64,000 nucleotides of DNA from positions 1,683,573 to 1,747,572 of the forward strand of contig NC_080168.1 of NCBI RefSeq assembly GCF_950295315.1. The letters run 5' to 3'. Position numbers and translations under genes: made by a program. The notes beneath the pieces are model-generated. The model saw only the letters and a list, made by a program, of their open reading frames with translations. It did no database searches and had not been told where the DNA came from. The stretch is from Erinaceus europaeus (Eukaryota; Chordata; Mammalia; Eulipotyphla; Erinaceidae). Of this stretch, positions 53,282 to 63,194 are shown piece by piece (position 1 is the stretch's first letter; the number at the start of each line of letters is the position of its first letter).

Positions 53282-56200
53282 TGTGTTTGTTTTTCAGATG
53301 GAGGGTGAGGGTTAGATAGGTGAGAAACCTCAGCAGTGCCACTGCTTGGGGGGCTTCTCCTCTGCTTAGTGCTGCCATGGGGTACTTGGGGGCTTGAACC
53401 GGGTTCTCAAGTCTATAGGGTTAGCTACTTCCCAGTCTTAAAATTAATAATATTACAGGAGCCAAACTTCACACTTTGTGTTCTTTCTTTTTTTTATTTA
53501 ACATTTTTGTATTATCTTTATTTATTTATTGGAGACAGCCAGAAATCGAGAGGGAAGTGTGTGATAGGGAGGGAGAGAGACAGAGAGACACCTGCAGACC
53601 TGATTCACCACTTGCAAAGCTTTCCCCCTACAGGTGGGGACCGGGGACTCGAACCTGGGTCCTTGTGCATTGTAACATGTGCGTTCAACCAGGTGCGCCA
53701 CCACCCGGCCCCACACTTTGTGTTCTTAAGTACAGCAATCTGAGCCTCTTTTTATTTTTTGCTGGTATTTTGCTCAGCCCTGGCTTATGCTGATACTGGG
53801 AATTGAGCCCGGGGACTTGGAAGCTGAGGCATGAGAGTCTGTTGGGGCCAGTTCCCTGTCCCTCTTCTGGAATTCTTAGAATCTTTTCACATCACAATCT
53901 TTTTTTTTTTTTTTTTTTTTCACATCACAATCTTACAGCCTTCATTCCTCCTTGTAGTTGAAGCGTTACTTTCTTTTCTTTGGGCAGAGTCTGAATGTCA
54001 GGCCGTGGGTATATGTCCTCACGTCTCACCTTCTGTCCTGTCTTGAAGCTTCTGCTGTCTCTTTGCCCACCCCGTCTAGTTTCAGGCTTGCTCTGTGACT
54101 GAGGGAAGTGGAGACTCCTCCTCTGTCCTTACTGCTCACGCCTGGGCCCTGGTGGTGGCGGTGGTGTTCCTATGGCCCCTGCACTGTGCTGACCTGACCC
54201 TTAGTGGAGGACTCTGTTTTTCTTTTTTTTTTTTTTAAGATTTTATTTATTTATTCATGAGAAAGATAGGAGAAGAGAGAGAAAGAACCAGACATCACTC
54301 TGGTACATGTGCTGCCGGGGATTGATCTCAGGGCCTCATGCTTGAGAGCCCAGTGCTTTATCCACCATGCCACCTCCCGGACCACGAGGACTCTTTTTCT
54401 AGGGCGTTGTGATTGCCTAATTTTTGACTTTCGAAACACTCTTCAGGTTGTCTGCCGGCCAGAGTGCTCTCCCACTCTCACTCATCTTGCTGGTCCTACC
54501 CTCCCAGTCCCAGCTGGTAAATCTGGCCAGAAGGGCTCCCAGTCCTTTCCTGTTTGGTCCTGCTCCCTCTCTGTGTCACAGGTCCCCGAGGTGTGCCGTG
54601 TCCTGCCTGCAGTCCTGCTTGTGTGTTGCACATCAGGCGTGCTGGCTGCTCGCTGTCCGCACGACCTCCAGGTGGTTCAGCGGGGGTCTGCCCCAGAATT
54701 CACTCCAGCAGGCTCTGTGCTGTTTCGGGAGCAGAGACCGACTCTCAGGCCTTTCCCCTAGATAAGAAAGCGGAGATCGACCTGCTGGCGGCCGAGTACA
54801 TCTCCACGGTGAAGACGCTATCGGCCAGCCAGCGCGTGGAGCACCTGCAGAAGATCCAGAGCGCCTACAGCAAGTGCAAGGAGTACAGCGACGACAAGGT
54901 GCAGCTGGCCATGCAGACCTACGAGATGGTGAGGCCTACGGGGCCTGGCCGGTGCAGGCGTGCCCCCCCCCCCCCCCCATGCTCGGTGGGAAGGTCTCCC
55001 CTGCACGGACACCCGTCACGTCCCGTTTGCTGTGCTGACTCCTGTATTTGGTTGGGGGAACCACTTTTCTTTGAAAATATACACACGTATGTATGTATAT
55101 ATATATATTTACTTATGTTTATGTGTGAGTGAAACAGAGAGAGACAGAAAGAGACCACAGCATCACTCTGGCACCGCAATGTCGGGAACAAACTCTGGGC
55201 TTCACAGATGAAGGTCCAAGACTTTAACCATTAATGTCTCCTCCTGGGTCCACTTGTTTTTATTTATTTATTTTTTCCCCTTCCATTCCCTTTCATTCCC
55301 TCCATTCTTTCTTTCTTTTTTGTTTTTTATGTTTTATATATTTTAATGAGGGACAGATATAAAGAGAAAGATAGACCAGAGCTTTCATCAGCTCTGGCTG
55401 GGGATTGAACCTGGGACACAGGAGGCTCAGGCACGAACGTCTTTGTGCAGCAGCGTTACGCTGTCTCCCCACCTGCGTTTTGATTTTATTTTTGTGTGTC
55501 ACTGGGAACGAACCAAAGGCTCTTCTCGTGTGCGATAACCACTGAGCCACCCCCAGGCCACAGTTTTTATCCTGGGTACTTAGAGGAGAAACACCACGGC
55601 AGCCCTCTGCCATCCAAGTGCTCCCACGTGGTTTCTGGGGTTTGAACCCAGAGCCCCCGGCTTGGTGAGGTGTGTGCTTCCCCCAGCCCCCCAGCTGTCT
55701 CCTGGCTTTTGGTGTCTTTTCCCAAAGGGTTTAATGATTAATAGGAGAGAGAAAACAAGAAGCAGAGCATTGCTCTGGCGCTCACTGTTGCGGGGCTGGA
55801 GCTCTGGCCACTTCGCTGCCTCCCAGCCCCACCCTTTGGTCCTTTTTTGCCGAGGCCGCTTCTGTCTCTTAGGTGAGCTGCAGAGCGCACTGCACCCCGT
55901 CTCCTCTGGCACAGCCTCACTGGCTCTCCTGGTGGCCCGGCCATTGTCCTGTGATGAGTGAGGGGACGGTTGGCAGCTATAGGTGGTCCCTGGCCCCCAC
56001 CGGTCACGAGAGTCATTGCCTCAAGTCCTGAATGGTGGTGTGCCCTGCAGGACCTTAGCCTGCGATTAGGAGGTTTACAGAACCCCCGTTCTCGGGTGAG
56101 GCAGGCGGGGTGTGTTTGTTTTGCTGAAGACCCTCTGCCTGCCCCTGCCTCAGATGATGTCATCAGGGCCCATCTCACGTGCCCCCTGCCCAACGTGGCA

Positions 56201-58101
56201 GCGTCAGCAGCTACTACAGACACTGAGACTTGGGCCACAGAGGAGCACCTGGTCCTGCAGACTTGGTTCGAGTGGGGGCTCTACTGCCCTTGAGGTGACC
56301 CGGTGTGTCCTCCCCACAGGTGGACAAGCACATCCGCCGACTGGACGCTGACCTGGCGCGCTTCGAGGCGGACCTGAAGGACAAGATGGAAGGCAGCGAC
56401 TTCGAGAGTCCTGGGGGCCGTGGGCTGAAAAGCAAGTCTGCCTCCTCCTCCCTGTTCTCTCTCCTGCTGGCGGTTGGCATGTGGGGCCGGGGGTCCCGTG
56501 ACCGTCCCTGCACAGGGGCTGCCCTGTTCCTGCAGGCCTGGGCGGCTAGCGGGGTCTCTTTCCTTTCAGAAGGCCGTGGTCAGAAAGAGAAGAGAGCCTC
56601 TCGGGGCCGTGGCCGGAGGACTTCCGAGGAGGACACCCCGAAGAAGAAGAAGCACAAAGGCGGGTGAGCGGCTCCTGCTTTCTCCTGTTCCCAGAGCTTT
56701 AGGGGTTCCTGAGGCCAGGTGCAGCCCAGGTCAGTGGGTACGGGGTGACCTGGGGGTGGCGGTGGGGGCTGGGACGCCGTATGTCCTGCCTCTTGAGGGA
56801 ACCGTGGCGCTCACTCTGGCTGCTGAGTCACCTTGTGGCCTGGTTTGTGTGTTAGTGTGTTGGTTTCTTTTCCTTTACTTTTTTCCTCCTTGTGTGACTC
56901 CACTTATTAAGTATGTAAGTTCTTCATCTTGAACCTAAAGTTGTTTTATTTTATTTTATTTTGAATAGAGACAGACATTGAGAGGGAAGGGGGAGATGGG
57001 AAAGACAGACACACCTGCAGCTCTGCTTCACTGATCCTGCCCCTGCCCGCTGTCCTGTCCATGTGGTCCCCATGCTGCCCACTGTCCTGCCCTGCCCCCT
57101 CTTCTGCCTGTGGCTGTGCTCCTCCCCTGCTCACTCCCGTGTCTCCAGGTCTGAGTTCACCGACACCATCCTGTCTGTGCACCCATCTGATGTGCTGGAC
57201 ATGCCCGTGGACCCCAATGAACCCACCTACTGCCTGTGCCACCAGGTGTCCTACGGGGAGATGATTGGCTGTGACAATCCTGACGTGAGTGCCACCCTGG
57301 GTGGGCATGTGGGTGCCCCACGGCCTCCTGGGTGCCCCTGACCACAGCCCCCCTTTTTGCTTGCAGTGCCCCATCGAGTGGTTTCACTTCGCCTGTGTGG
57401 ACCTGACCACCAAGCCTAAGGGGAAATGGTTGGTACCCTGGGGTGCTGGAATGGGGTGGGATGGACTTGTCGACAGGCATCTGGCCCTGTCCCCTGGGAG
57501 CTTGGAGGGCAGACACAGGAGAATTAGGCTGCTAATTTTCAGGACTCAGGAACCAGGTTTCAGACATGGGACCAGGACTCAGAGCCAGCTGTGCTCTGCC
57601 TCAAGCTATCTGTCCAGGAGGACAGGCCACTTCTCTGTCCTGGTCCCCAAGCCCTCATTGAACTCAGTGGCTGTGGGGATGGCAGTCTGCTCCCTAGCGA
57701 AGCTGGGGAATCCCACAGGAGCACGCTGCTGCCTGTGTGGACATGGACACAGCATCCCTGAGACTGGGTGGGTGGGGCCGGGGTGGGACAGGCTCACGGG
57801 GCACTTTGGGGCCAGTGAGCACGTCCCTGTGTCACTCAGGCTGCTGGTCGACAAGGACCTAGCGACTAAAGGTCCCAGACTGCAGAGGGTGTTTTCCCTG
57901 GGCCAGGTCTCTTTGCTACCTCTGGCCCGTGGGGGTCCTGCTGGTTCCTGTGAGGGGGTGTGAACGCCTCCCCAGGGGCAACAGGGCGGGAGACAGCTAG
58001 GGGCCTGGGCCTGCCACCATGTCCCTAGCCCTGAGGCTGACCCTATGTCTTGCATCAGGTTCTGTCCCCGCTGCGTTCAGGAGAGGAGGAAGAAGAAGTA
58101 A
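49093..58101 (+). CDS. ING5: Inhibitor of growth protein 5 (PHD chromatin reader)
   Basis: Coding exons: 49093..49129, 51822..51893, 54762..54928, 56320..56431, 56570..56663, 57149..57284, 57367..57428, 58059..58101. They total 723 nt, 240 aa, the same length as human. In the family it is a subunit of HBO1 and MOZ/MORF histone acetyltransferase complexes and reads H3K4me3. The N-terminal helical ING domain (about 1-105) leads to a basic stretch KKKKHK (about 153-158) and a C4HC3 PHD finger. Its ligands are Cys189, Cys191, Cys202, Cys207, His213, Cys216, Cys229 and Cys232, with the likely methyl-lysine cage Tyr188/Trp211. The polybasic tail RRKKK ends the protein. Intron 4 has a GC donor; all others are GT-AG. 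Identification is very secure. Confidence 0.98.
50255..50540 (-). repeat. SINE, type 1 (reverse)
   Basis: Full reverse copy in ING5 intron 1 ending CACTACCACCCGACTCCC. Confidence 0.93.
50720..50865 (-). repeat. SINE, type 4 (reverse)
   Basis: GGGGATTGAATCTGAGACTT and GCATAGCCATTGTGCTGTCT. Confidence 0.85.
50905..51165 (-). repeat. SINE, type 1 (reverse)
   Basis: Reverse copy ending GCACTACCACCCGACTCCCT; a few bases are lost before the head. Confidence 0.92.
51170..51320 (-). repeat. SINE, type 3 (reverse)
   Basis: AAAGATCTGCTTATTCATTA tail and GTCCAGTGCTCTAGCCACCG. Confidence 0.65.
51822..51893 (+). CDS. ING5: ING5 coding exon 2
   Basis: Encodes residues 13-37 ([20 protein letters not shown] then RTE), with flanks ttttag and gtgggc. 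Confidence 0.97.
52240..52348 (-). repeat. SINE, type 4 (reverse), broken by an inserted SINE
   Basis: ATTTATTTATTTATTTACTT tail and GGGACTTTGGAGTCTCAGG. Its head is lost at the insertion point of the next element. Confidence 0.8.
52362..52710 (+). repeat. SINE, type 1 (long form) with target-site duplication
   Basis: Full copy flanked by AAAATCTTGCAGAG at 52348-52361 and 52711-52724, showing insertion by retrotransposition into the older type 4 element. Confidence 0.95.
53020..53135 (-). repeat. SINE, type 4 (reverse)
   Basis: GAACCTGGGACTTTGGAGCC and GCATAACCATGATGCTGTCT. Confidence 0.88.
53250..53281. repeat. GGCT microsatellite
   Basis: Eight GGCT units in ING5 intron 2. Confidence 0.9.
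53486..53711 (-). repeat. SINE, type 2 (reverse) with 16-bp target-site duplication
   Basis: CACACTTTGTGTTCTT is repeated perfectly at 53470-53485 and 53712-53727 around a reverse copy ending CGCCACCACCCGGCCC. Confidence 0.95.
53745..53850 (-). repeat. SINE, type 4 (reverse, diverged)
   Basis: GGGAATTGAGCCCGGGGACT and GGCATGAGAGTCTGTTGG. Confidence 0.7.
54228..54384 (-). repeat. SINE, type 3 (reverse) with short target-site duplication
   Basis: A reverse copy from a T-run to CACCTCCCGGACCAC, with GAGGACTCT on both sides. Confidence 0.9.
54762..54928 (+). CDS. ING5: ING5 coding exon 3
   Basis: Encodes residues 37-92 ([20 protein letters not shown] ... MQTYEM), with flanks ccctag and gtgagg. 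The human PDQRVER is SASQRVEH here. Confidence 0.97.
55110..55480 (-). repeat. Reverse type 3 and type 4 SINEs
   Basis: Diverged type 3 at 55110-55250 and type 4 at 55330-55480 (GGGGATTGAACCTGGGACAC). Further weak SINE-like pieces continue to about 55830. Confidence 0.6.
56320..56431 (+). CDS. ING5: ING5 coding exon 4 (GC donor follows)
   Basis: Encodes residues 93-130 ([20 protein letters not shown] ... GGRGLK). The frame into exon 5 is kept only if the intron starts with gcaagt at 56432. The nearest GT, at 56436, would shift the frame. Confidence 0.9.
56570..56663 (+). CDS. ING5: ING5 coding exon 5 (basic region)
   Basis: Encodes residues 130-161 ([20 protein letters not shown] then [10 protein letters not shown]), the likely nuclear localisation region. 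Flanks are tttcag and gtgagc. Confidence 0.96.
56945..57045 (-). repeat. SINE, type 2 (reverse, truncated)
   Basis: Only the tail half: TTTTGAATAGAGACAGACAT through CACCTGCAGCTCTGCTTCAC, in ING5 intron 5. Confidence 0.75.
57149..57284 (+). CDS. ING5: ING5 coding exon 6 (PHD start)
   Basis: Encodes residues 161-206 with PHD ligands Cys189, Cys191 and Cys202. Flanks are tccag and gtgagt. Confidence 0.97.
57367..57428 (+). CDS. ING5: ING5 coding exon 7 (PHD)
   Basis: Encodes residues 207-227 ([20 protein letters not shown]) with Cys207, His213 and Cys216. Flanks are ttgcag and gttggt. Confidence 0.97.
58059..58101 (+). CDS. ING5: ING5 coding exon 8 and stop
   Basis: Encodes [13 protein letters not shown] with the last two zinc ligands Cys229 and Cys232. 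The stop codon is TAA at 58099-58101. Confidence 0.97.
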
Positions 58102-59900
58102 GGGGTGGCTGCCGTCCAGCTCTGGAGGTGACCATACGCCTTCCTTCCTGTTGCCGCAATGCTTTCTCTTCGTTTCTATAACTACCTTGTCTGGAATGGT
58201 ATTTGAGGACTCCATGGCCAGTTGTGACGGTCTCCTTGGCCTGTCTGCACAGCGGACGGACTCCATCCAGGGCCTGCAGCGGCCCCTGACTATCTATCCC
58301 AGCCTGCCCTGCACCCTGGGGCCCTGGGGCGGCCGGGACACCGCCAGCCTAGACACTGCCACCACCCTGGTAGCTGGACATGCCGCCCGCAGGCCTGTGC
58401 ATGGCGCCCTGCCCAGTGTCCCCAGGGACGGCCTCTGAGGGGCCTCCCCCAGACTGCCTCACTCATGGGGACTCCGTGGCTGGCACAGCACCAGCAGAGA
58501 CAGTGTCAGCCCGCTGTGCCCCCATCTCCCCATTACTGTGAAGAGGAGTCACCGGCCTGCACGAGGCCTCACGCTGCGGTGTCCACGGGGATAGAGGACA
58601 GCATGCCCCAGGGGGTCCCTGGAAGTGGCCCAGAGGTCAGGCCAGCCTCCGGTGACCTCAGCAGCCTGGGGGGGGGGAGGGGCACTTGGGCAGCCTGGTG
58701 AGATGGTGTATGCAGGCATCCCTGGCTTCCCTCTGGGGACTCCCTCCCTGCACTGCAGGCCAAGACTCCCCCAGAAAGTGAAGGGGCTTCACCCTTCACC
58801 AGCCACTGAAGGTGGGGCGAGAGCTAGGGCTTTGAAGGCTGCATTCTGATCCCGGCTCCTCAGTCCAGGCTGGCTCAGTGATGGTGGTGGAGGAAGGTTG
58901 TGGGGCTCAAGGGACACTCGGGGACCTGACACCATGTGGTGACCCCTCTGCCCTGTACCCACGAGTCTGAACTGCTGTGCTCCTCCTGTGGTCTGGATGT
59001 GGTGCCGCTCTGCCGTCACACATGGTGTCTGCATGTTCTGTGCTTCTGTCCCTCTTGGCCCCTTGTCACAATTTCTCCAGGACAACACGGTGGTGCCAGC
59101 GGGTGCCTGGGCTGTGGCCTCTCCCAGGCTGGTGCTGGGGGAGTGGGGGTGGGGGTGGGGTGAAGGGACACTCACTGGGCCGTGGTTAGAGAAGGGTGAC
59201 GCCCCATAAGGGCCCCAGGGGGACACTTGTCCAGCCCCTGCCCTGCCCTCCCCAGATCTGAGCCTGCAGGTGGTGGTAGAGCACACCTGTCCTTGGGGGC
59301 TGAGGGGCTGGGCTGGCCTGGCCTCCTGGCTCCTTCCTGCCGCTGAGTCTGAGCTAAGGGTCCAGCCGCTGAGCCGGAGGGAGGAGGTGACCAGGAGGGG
59401 CAGTGGTGCGTCCTGTGTCCTGTGAGCTCTCGGCTGGACCGCTGTCAGACGTGCTGACTGTGAATCTGAGCCCCACAGCTGTGGGTGCAGACCGAGCAGA
59501 AGCCTGTGACTCCCCAATGTCCCATGTGACCGTCCTTGCCACCCCTCCCTCCCACGGGGGGCTTGAGGCCTCCTGAGCGGACCCGCTCGGGCCGACTTCC
59601 AGCAATAACACTGACCAAAGGGCAGCTCTCCTCAGCCCGCAGAGCCGTGCCGTCCCGTAGTCACTGGCCTCCGGCCCATGGTCACTTCTTGTGTGGAGAG
59701 GGACTGAGCAAGTCTCACCCGGAAGACGGCGCAGCTTGAACTTGAGTGACTTCTTCCACGGAGCTGTCCTGTGTCCCCTTTGTAAAGCGGAGTCTTGTAA
59801 ATCTTTTTATCGAATAACGTAAAAGATGTACATCTGTATTTTTGGATCATGCTATAGATTATGGATATATTGTTTAATAAATAAAATATTTTTTTGAACA
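58102..59900 (+). other. ING5: ING5 3' UTR
   Basis: About 1.8 kb with no repeat recognised, ending after two overlapping AATAAA signals at 59876 and 59880 in an AT-rich stretch. A G-run at 59137-59160 could form an RNA quadruplex. Confidence 0.75.
59876..59885 (+). terminator. ING5: ING5 polyadenylation signals
   Basis: Overlapping AATAAA hexamers at 59876-59881 and 59880-59885, about 10-20 bases before the likely cleavage point. Confidence 0.85.
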
Positions 59901-60529
59901 AATGGAGGGTGTTGTCTGCAGAGGCGTGTGCAGGGGAGGCGGAGGAGGGGGTTTCTGGTCACCTGGAGGGGCCTGGCACCTGCTCAGCTCGACTGCTTGG
60001 AGCTCTCAGGGAGGGCCTCTTGTCACCGGGTGGCTCCCAGCAGACAAGCACCCAGGGGTCAAGAACTCCTTTAGTACTGAGCCCATCTTTAGAAAGGCCC
60101 TGAAGAGTCAGTTGCCCCCCAAGGAAGCACAGTGGCTCACAGCCTGTGGTCTTGAATGCAGGCACTGGGGTTCAGGAGGCCCCAGGCCCCGTCGTGTGGG
60201 ATCCTCTCTGGTTCCGACCTGCTGCCACTTCAGGTCAGGAGGCGGGCACCCCACCCACTCCCCTGTGGCAGCCCATCTCTCACCTTCCTGTCCACAGATC
60301 CTGGCCTTCCCCGCACCCAGGAACCCCCGCAGCCTCCCCTCCAGACCCCTGGCCTACCCTAACCCCAGGTCCGCACCCACCCCTATCCTTTCTCATCCGT
60401 AGAATCCTCATCACTTGCTGCCCAAGAGTCCCCACCATAGATGGGGGAGGGTCAGCAAACCTGGGGAAGGCTGCAGACGGGGAGGGGAGGCAGAGACAGG
60501 GCGGCAGGAGCAATGGACAGCGACCCCAG

Positions 60530-60800
60530 CTGGGGACCCCGTCCCGCCCGGGCAGAGGGAGGAGCTGGGGCCTGGGGGCGGGGCCTGGGTGTGGGCGGGG
60601 CCACCGAAGAAACGGCGCAGGCGCAGTTCGTGTTCCCACCCCAGGGCGGAGTGCTGGCCGGTCGGGGGCGCGGACGTGAGTGCGTGCGCGCGGCCGTCGG
60701 GGTCCCAGGGGCAGGGGGAACCGGGCGCGTGTGTGGGGTGGAGCGAAGGAGTGACCCCGAGAGGGTCCCCGTCGGGTGAGGGTGGGTCTCGGGTACAGCC
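60530..60800 (+). promoter_or_regulatory. D2HGDH: D2HGDH CpG-island promoter and untranslated exon 1
   Basis: A CpG-rich block with GGGCGGGGCC GC boxes and an NRF1-like GCGCAGGCGCA at 60615-60625. A consensus donor, GGAC/gtgagt, at 60675 marks the likely end of a non-coding exon 1. NRF1 control is common for nuclear genes of mitochondrial proteins. The exon's 5' end is unknown. Confidence 0.7.
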
Positions 60801-60852
60801 AGGCCCTGGTCGGGTTCGCCGGGGACATATAATGGGGCCCCCTTTCGTCCGG

Positions 60853-61185
60853 TGCCCCCGCCCCGGGTACCTGTCACGTGCTCCATCCTGTCCCTCCCCC
60901 ACCATTTGTCACGTGTCCCCGTGTGTCCCCCGCCCCTGGTACCTGTCACGTGCTCCATCCTGTCCCTCCCCCACCCCTTGTCACGTGTCCCCGCCCCGCC
61001 CGGGTACCTGTCACGTGCTCCATCCTGTCCCTCCCCCACCCCTTGTCACGTGTCCCCGTCCCGTGTCCCCGCCCCTTGTACCTGTCACGTGCCTCCATCC
61101 TATTTTCCCCCCCCACCCCGCCCCTTGTCTCGTGTCCCCGCCCCTTGTACCTGTCACCTGCCCCAGGTGTCCTGCCCCCATCCCT
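60853..61185. repeat. D2HGDH: E-box minisatellite in D2HGDH intron 1
   Basis: Units of about 65-75 bp, each made of two half-units with GTACCTGTCACGTGCTCC and CCTTGTCACGTGTCCCC. CACGTG starts at 60875, 60910, 60947, 60982, 61012, 61047 and 61086. The last copies decay (TCTCGTG, TCACCTG). Confidence 0.93.
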
Positions 61186-61549
61186 GTACTGGTGGGTAGG
61201 GCCTGGCCCAGCTCCTCCCTGTGTCTGTGACTGCCACTTGCGACCCTCACTCGCCTGTGACTCCTGCCTGTGACCTTGGCAGAAAGTCCACACAGCAGCT
61301 GTGGGCCAGGTGGGGCTGTCTGGACACGGCGGTGAGGGAGGGGTCTCAGGGAAGGGCAGGGTAGGGGTGGCCGCCTGGGGGTGTGGGCGGCAGGGAGATG
61401 CCCTCGGGAGGGGTGGTGACCCTGAACCCCACTCCTGCTGGTGCTAGGAAGACAGTAACTAGGGAAAACCTCCTTGGAGCTCCTGTCTCGGAGCTTCTTT
61501 CAGTAATAATCATCCACTCACATCCCAGGGTGCCTGGGACTCCTCCTCT

Positions 61550-61905
61550 GCCCCCAGGACCCCACCCAACCCGGGGACCCCCACCTCACCCCTGGGGGCC
61601 CCGCCTCTCTGCAGGGTCCCCTCCTCTATCCCGGGGACCCTTCCTTTTCCCAGGGACCCTTATCTCCCCCTGGGGACCCCAGCTTTCTTCCAGGGACCCC
61701 CCCACTTCTCCCCTGGGCACCCTACCTCCAGGACCTCATTTCTCTCCCAGAGACCCCTACCTCTCCCCATGGGACCCACCTCTCCCCAGGACCTTTACCT
61801 CCCCCCCAGGACTGCCCTGGGGCCTCTCCTGTCCCTGGGCACCTCTCCTGGTACCCCTCCCTTGGGACTCCTACCTCTCCTAGTCCCCACCTCTCCCCCA
61901 GAGGC
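61550..61905. repeat. Degenerate minisatellite in D2HGDH intron 1
   Basis: Irregular units of about 22-30 bp built on GGGACCC..ACCTCTCCCC, C-rich on the plus strand, between the E-box array and the first coding exon. Confidence 0.75.
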
Positions 61906-61987
61906 CCCACCATGCCCAGGGTCCCATGTCAGGGTGTCTCCCTGTGCTGTGGAGCTGCAGAGCCCCCTCTTCGCTCCAGGTGACGCC

Positions 61988-62321
61988 ATGCTGCCGTGGC
62001 GGGTGTCCAGGTGGGCAATGCAGCTGTCCCTGCAGGTGGCTTGTCCCCCAGGGGCCCTGGTGGCCGGCAAGTCAGGGGCAGGCGCACGAAGCCCCTCGAT
62101 GCTGGTCCCTTGGCCCCCGAGCCTCAGGGGCAGCTCCTCCCTGCCCACCGGGGCCCCCGAGGTGGCGCTGACCGCAGAGCGCTACCCCGTGCAGCGGCTG
62201 CCTTTCTCCGAGGTGACAGAGGAAGACCTGGCTGCCTTTGAGCACATGCTGCCCGGCAGGGTGATCACGGACCCCGAGGTGCTGGCAGCCGTCAACGTGG
62301 ACTGGCTGCGCTCCGTGCGTG
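61988..62321 (+). CDS. D2HGDH: D2HGDH first coding exon
   Basis: Encodes residues 1-112. The exon opens at about 61980 (ctccag acceptor), eight bases before the ATG. The donor is CGTG/gtgagc. Confidence 0.93.
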
Positions 62322-62616
62322 GTGAGCAGGACTTGCAGGGGGGTCTCGGCGAGCGGAAGGCTGGCCGCGGTGTGCCAAGTCCAGCCTGCTGAGGGCGTCA
62401 GGATTGGGGCTCTGTGGGCTGCTCAGTGGTGAGCTCTTGGGGGGATGCAGACACAGGTGCCACATCTCACAGGTGCCTATACCCCACAGTCCTGTGTCTC
62501 CCATTGTCCTGCATTCCCACCCTCTCCAGCCCCCAACTCTCCTTTCCCTCCGCCCCAGGCTGTAGCCGGGTGCTGCTCCGGCCCCGCACCACAGAGGAAG
62601 TCTCCCGCATTCTCAG
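61988..62616 (+). CDS. D2HGDH: D-2-hydroxyglutarate dehydrogenase, mitochondrial (first two coding exons; continues right)
   Basis: Coding exons 61988..62321 and 62559..62616 give 130 codons plus two bases. The FAD enzyme oxidises D-2-hydroxyglutarate to 2-oxoglutarate in mitochondria. The first about 60 residues are Arg/Ser/Leu-rich with few acids, as in a transit peptide, and differ from human. From [16 protein letters not shown] onward the match to human is close, through [20 protein letters not shown] and EEVSRILR, the lead-in to the FAD-binding PCMH domain. The next exon, expected to carry the NPQGGNTGMVGGSVP region, is not in the window. The start was chosen because the human protein begins MLPRRP and this one MLPWRV, just after the acceptor at 61979. 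Confidence 0.95.
62559..62616 (+). CDS. D2HGDH: D2HGDH second coding exon
   Basis: Encodes [18 protein letters not shown] plus part of the next codon, with flanks ccccag and gtaggg. Confidence 0.94.
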
Positions 62617-63194
62617 GTAGGGCCTCCACGGTCTGGGCGCAGACTCCCAGGGGACAGGAACGAGGCCGGCTGGGGTCCTGGCCCCCTGAGATGGGGTCTG
62701 GGTGCTGGGGCTCGGCAAGGGGCATGCAGAGGCAGGCCTGTGCAGGGGTGCGCCCCAAGAACAGTGAGCCTTGAGGTCTGGGGAGCACTCTGCAGGCTGC
62801 CCAACCCTGAGTGCCACCCCACCAGGCAGCGGCTTCCTCTCTCGGCGCTGGCTTGGCTTTGCCTGGGTTGACACTTAACTCCTTTCCCCTGAGAAGCCAG
62901 GATGACCCTCAGTGACCCTCAGTGACAGCAGGCGTTCCCAATGACCCTGCAGGACCACAAGTGACATTTGACCACACTGTCATGCTCCTGGGGGCAGGGA
63001 GTGTGCAGGACGGGGGACATGTCTTATTGTCATGGCAGATGGCGCAGGATCCCCGAGACTGACCCAGGAAGACAGAAGCTCTGAGCTCTGAGCGGGCCTG
63101 AATGTGAATGTGAAGGGGTTTGAACAACGGATGGAGGGCCCCATTAAGGGCCAGCACTTAAAAAAAAAAAACCACTGGGGGAGGGTAGTGGCTT

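Noticed and set aside
56436..56437. A GT donor for ING5 intron 4 instead of GC at 56432
   Set aside because: It would shift the frame into exon 5 and destroy the conserved GRGQKEKR segment.
60853..61185. Regular direct repeats that could suggest a CRISPR array
   Set aside because: The spacers are also repeats and the DNA is mammalian. It is a minisatellite.
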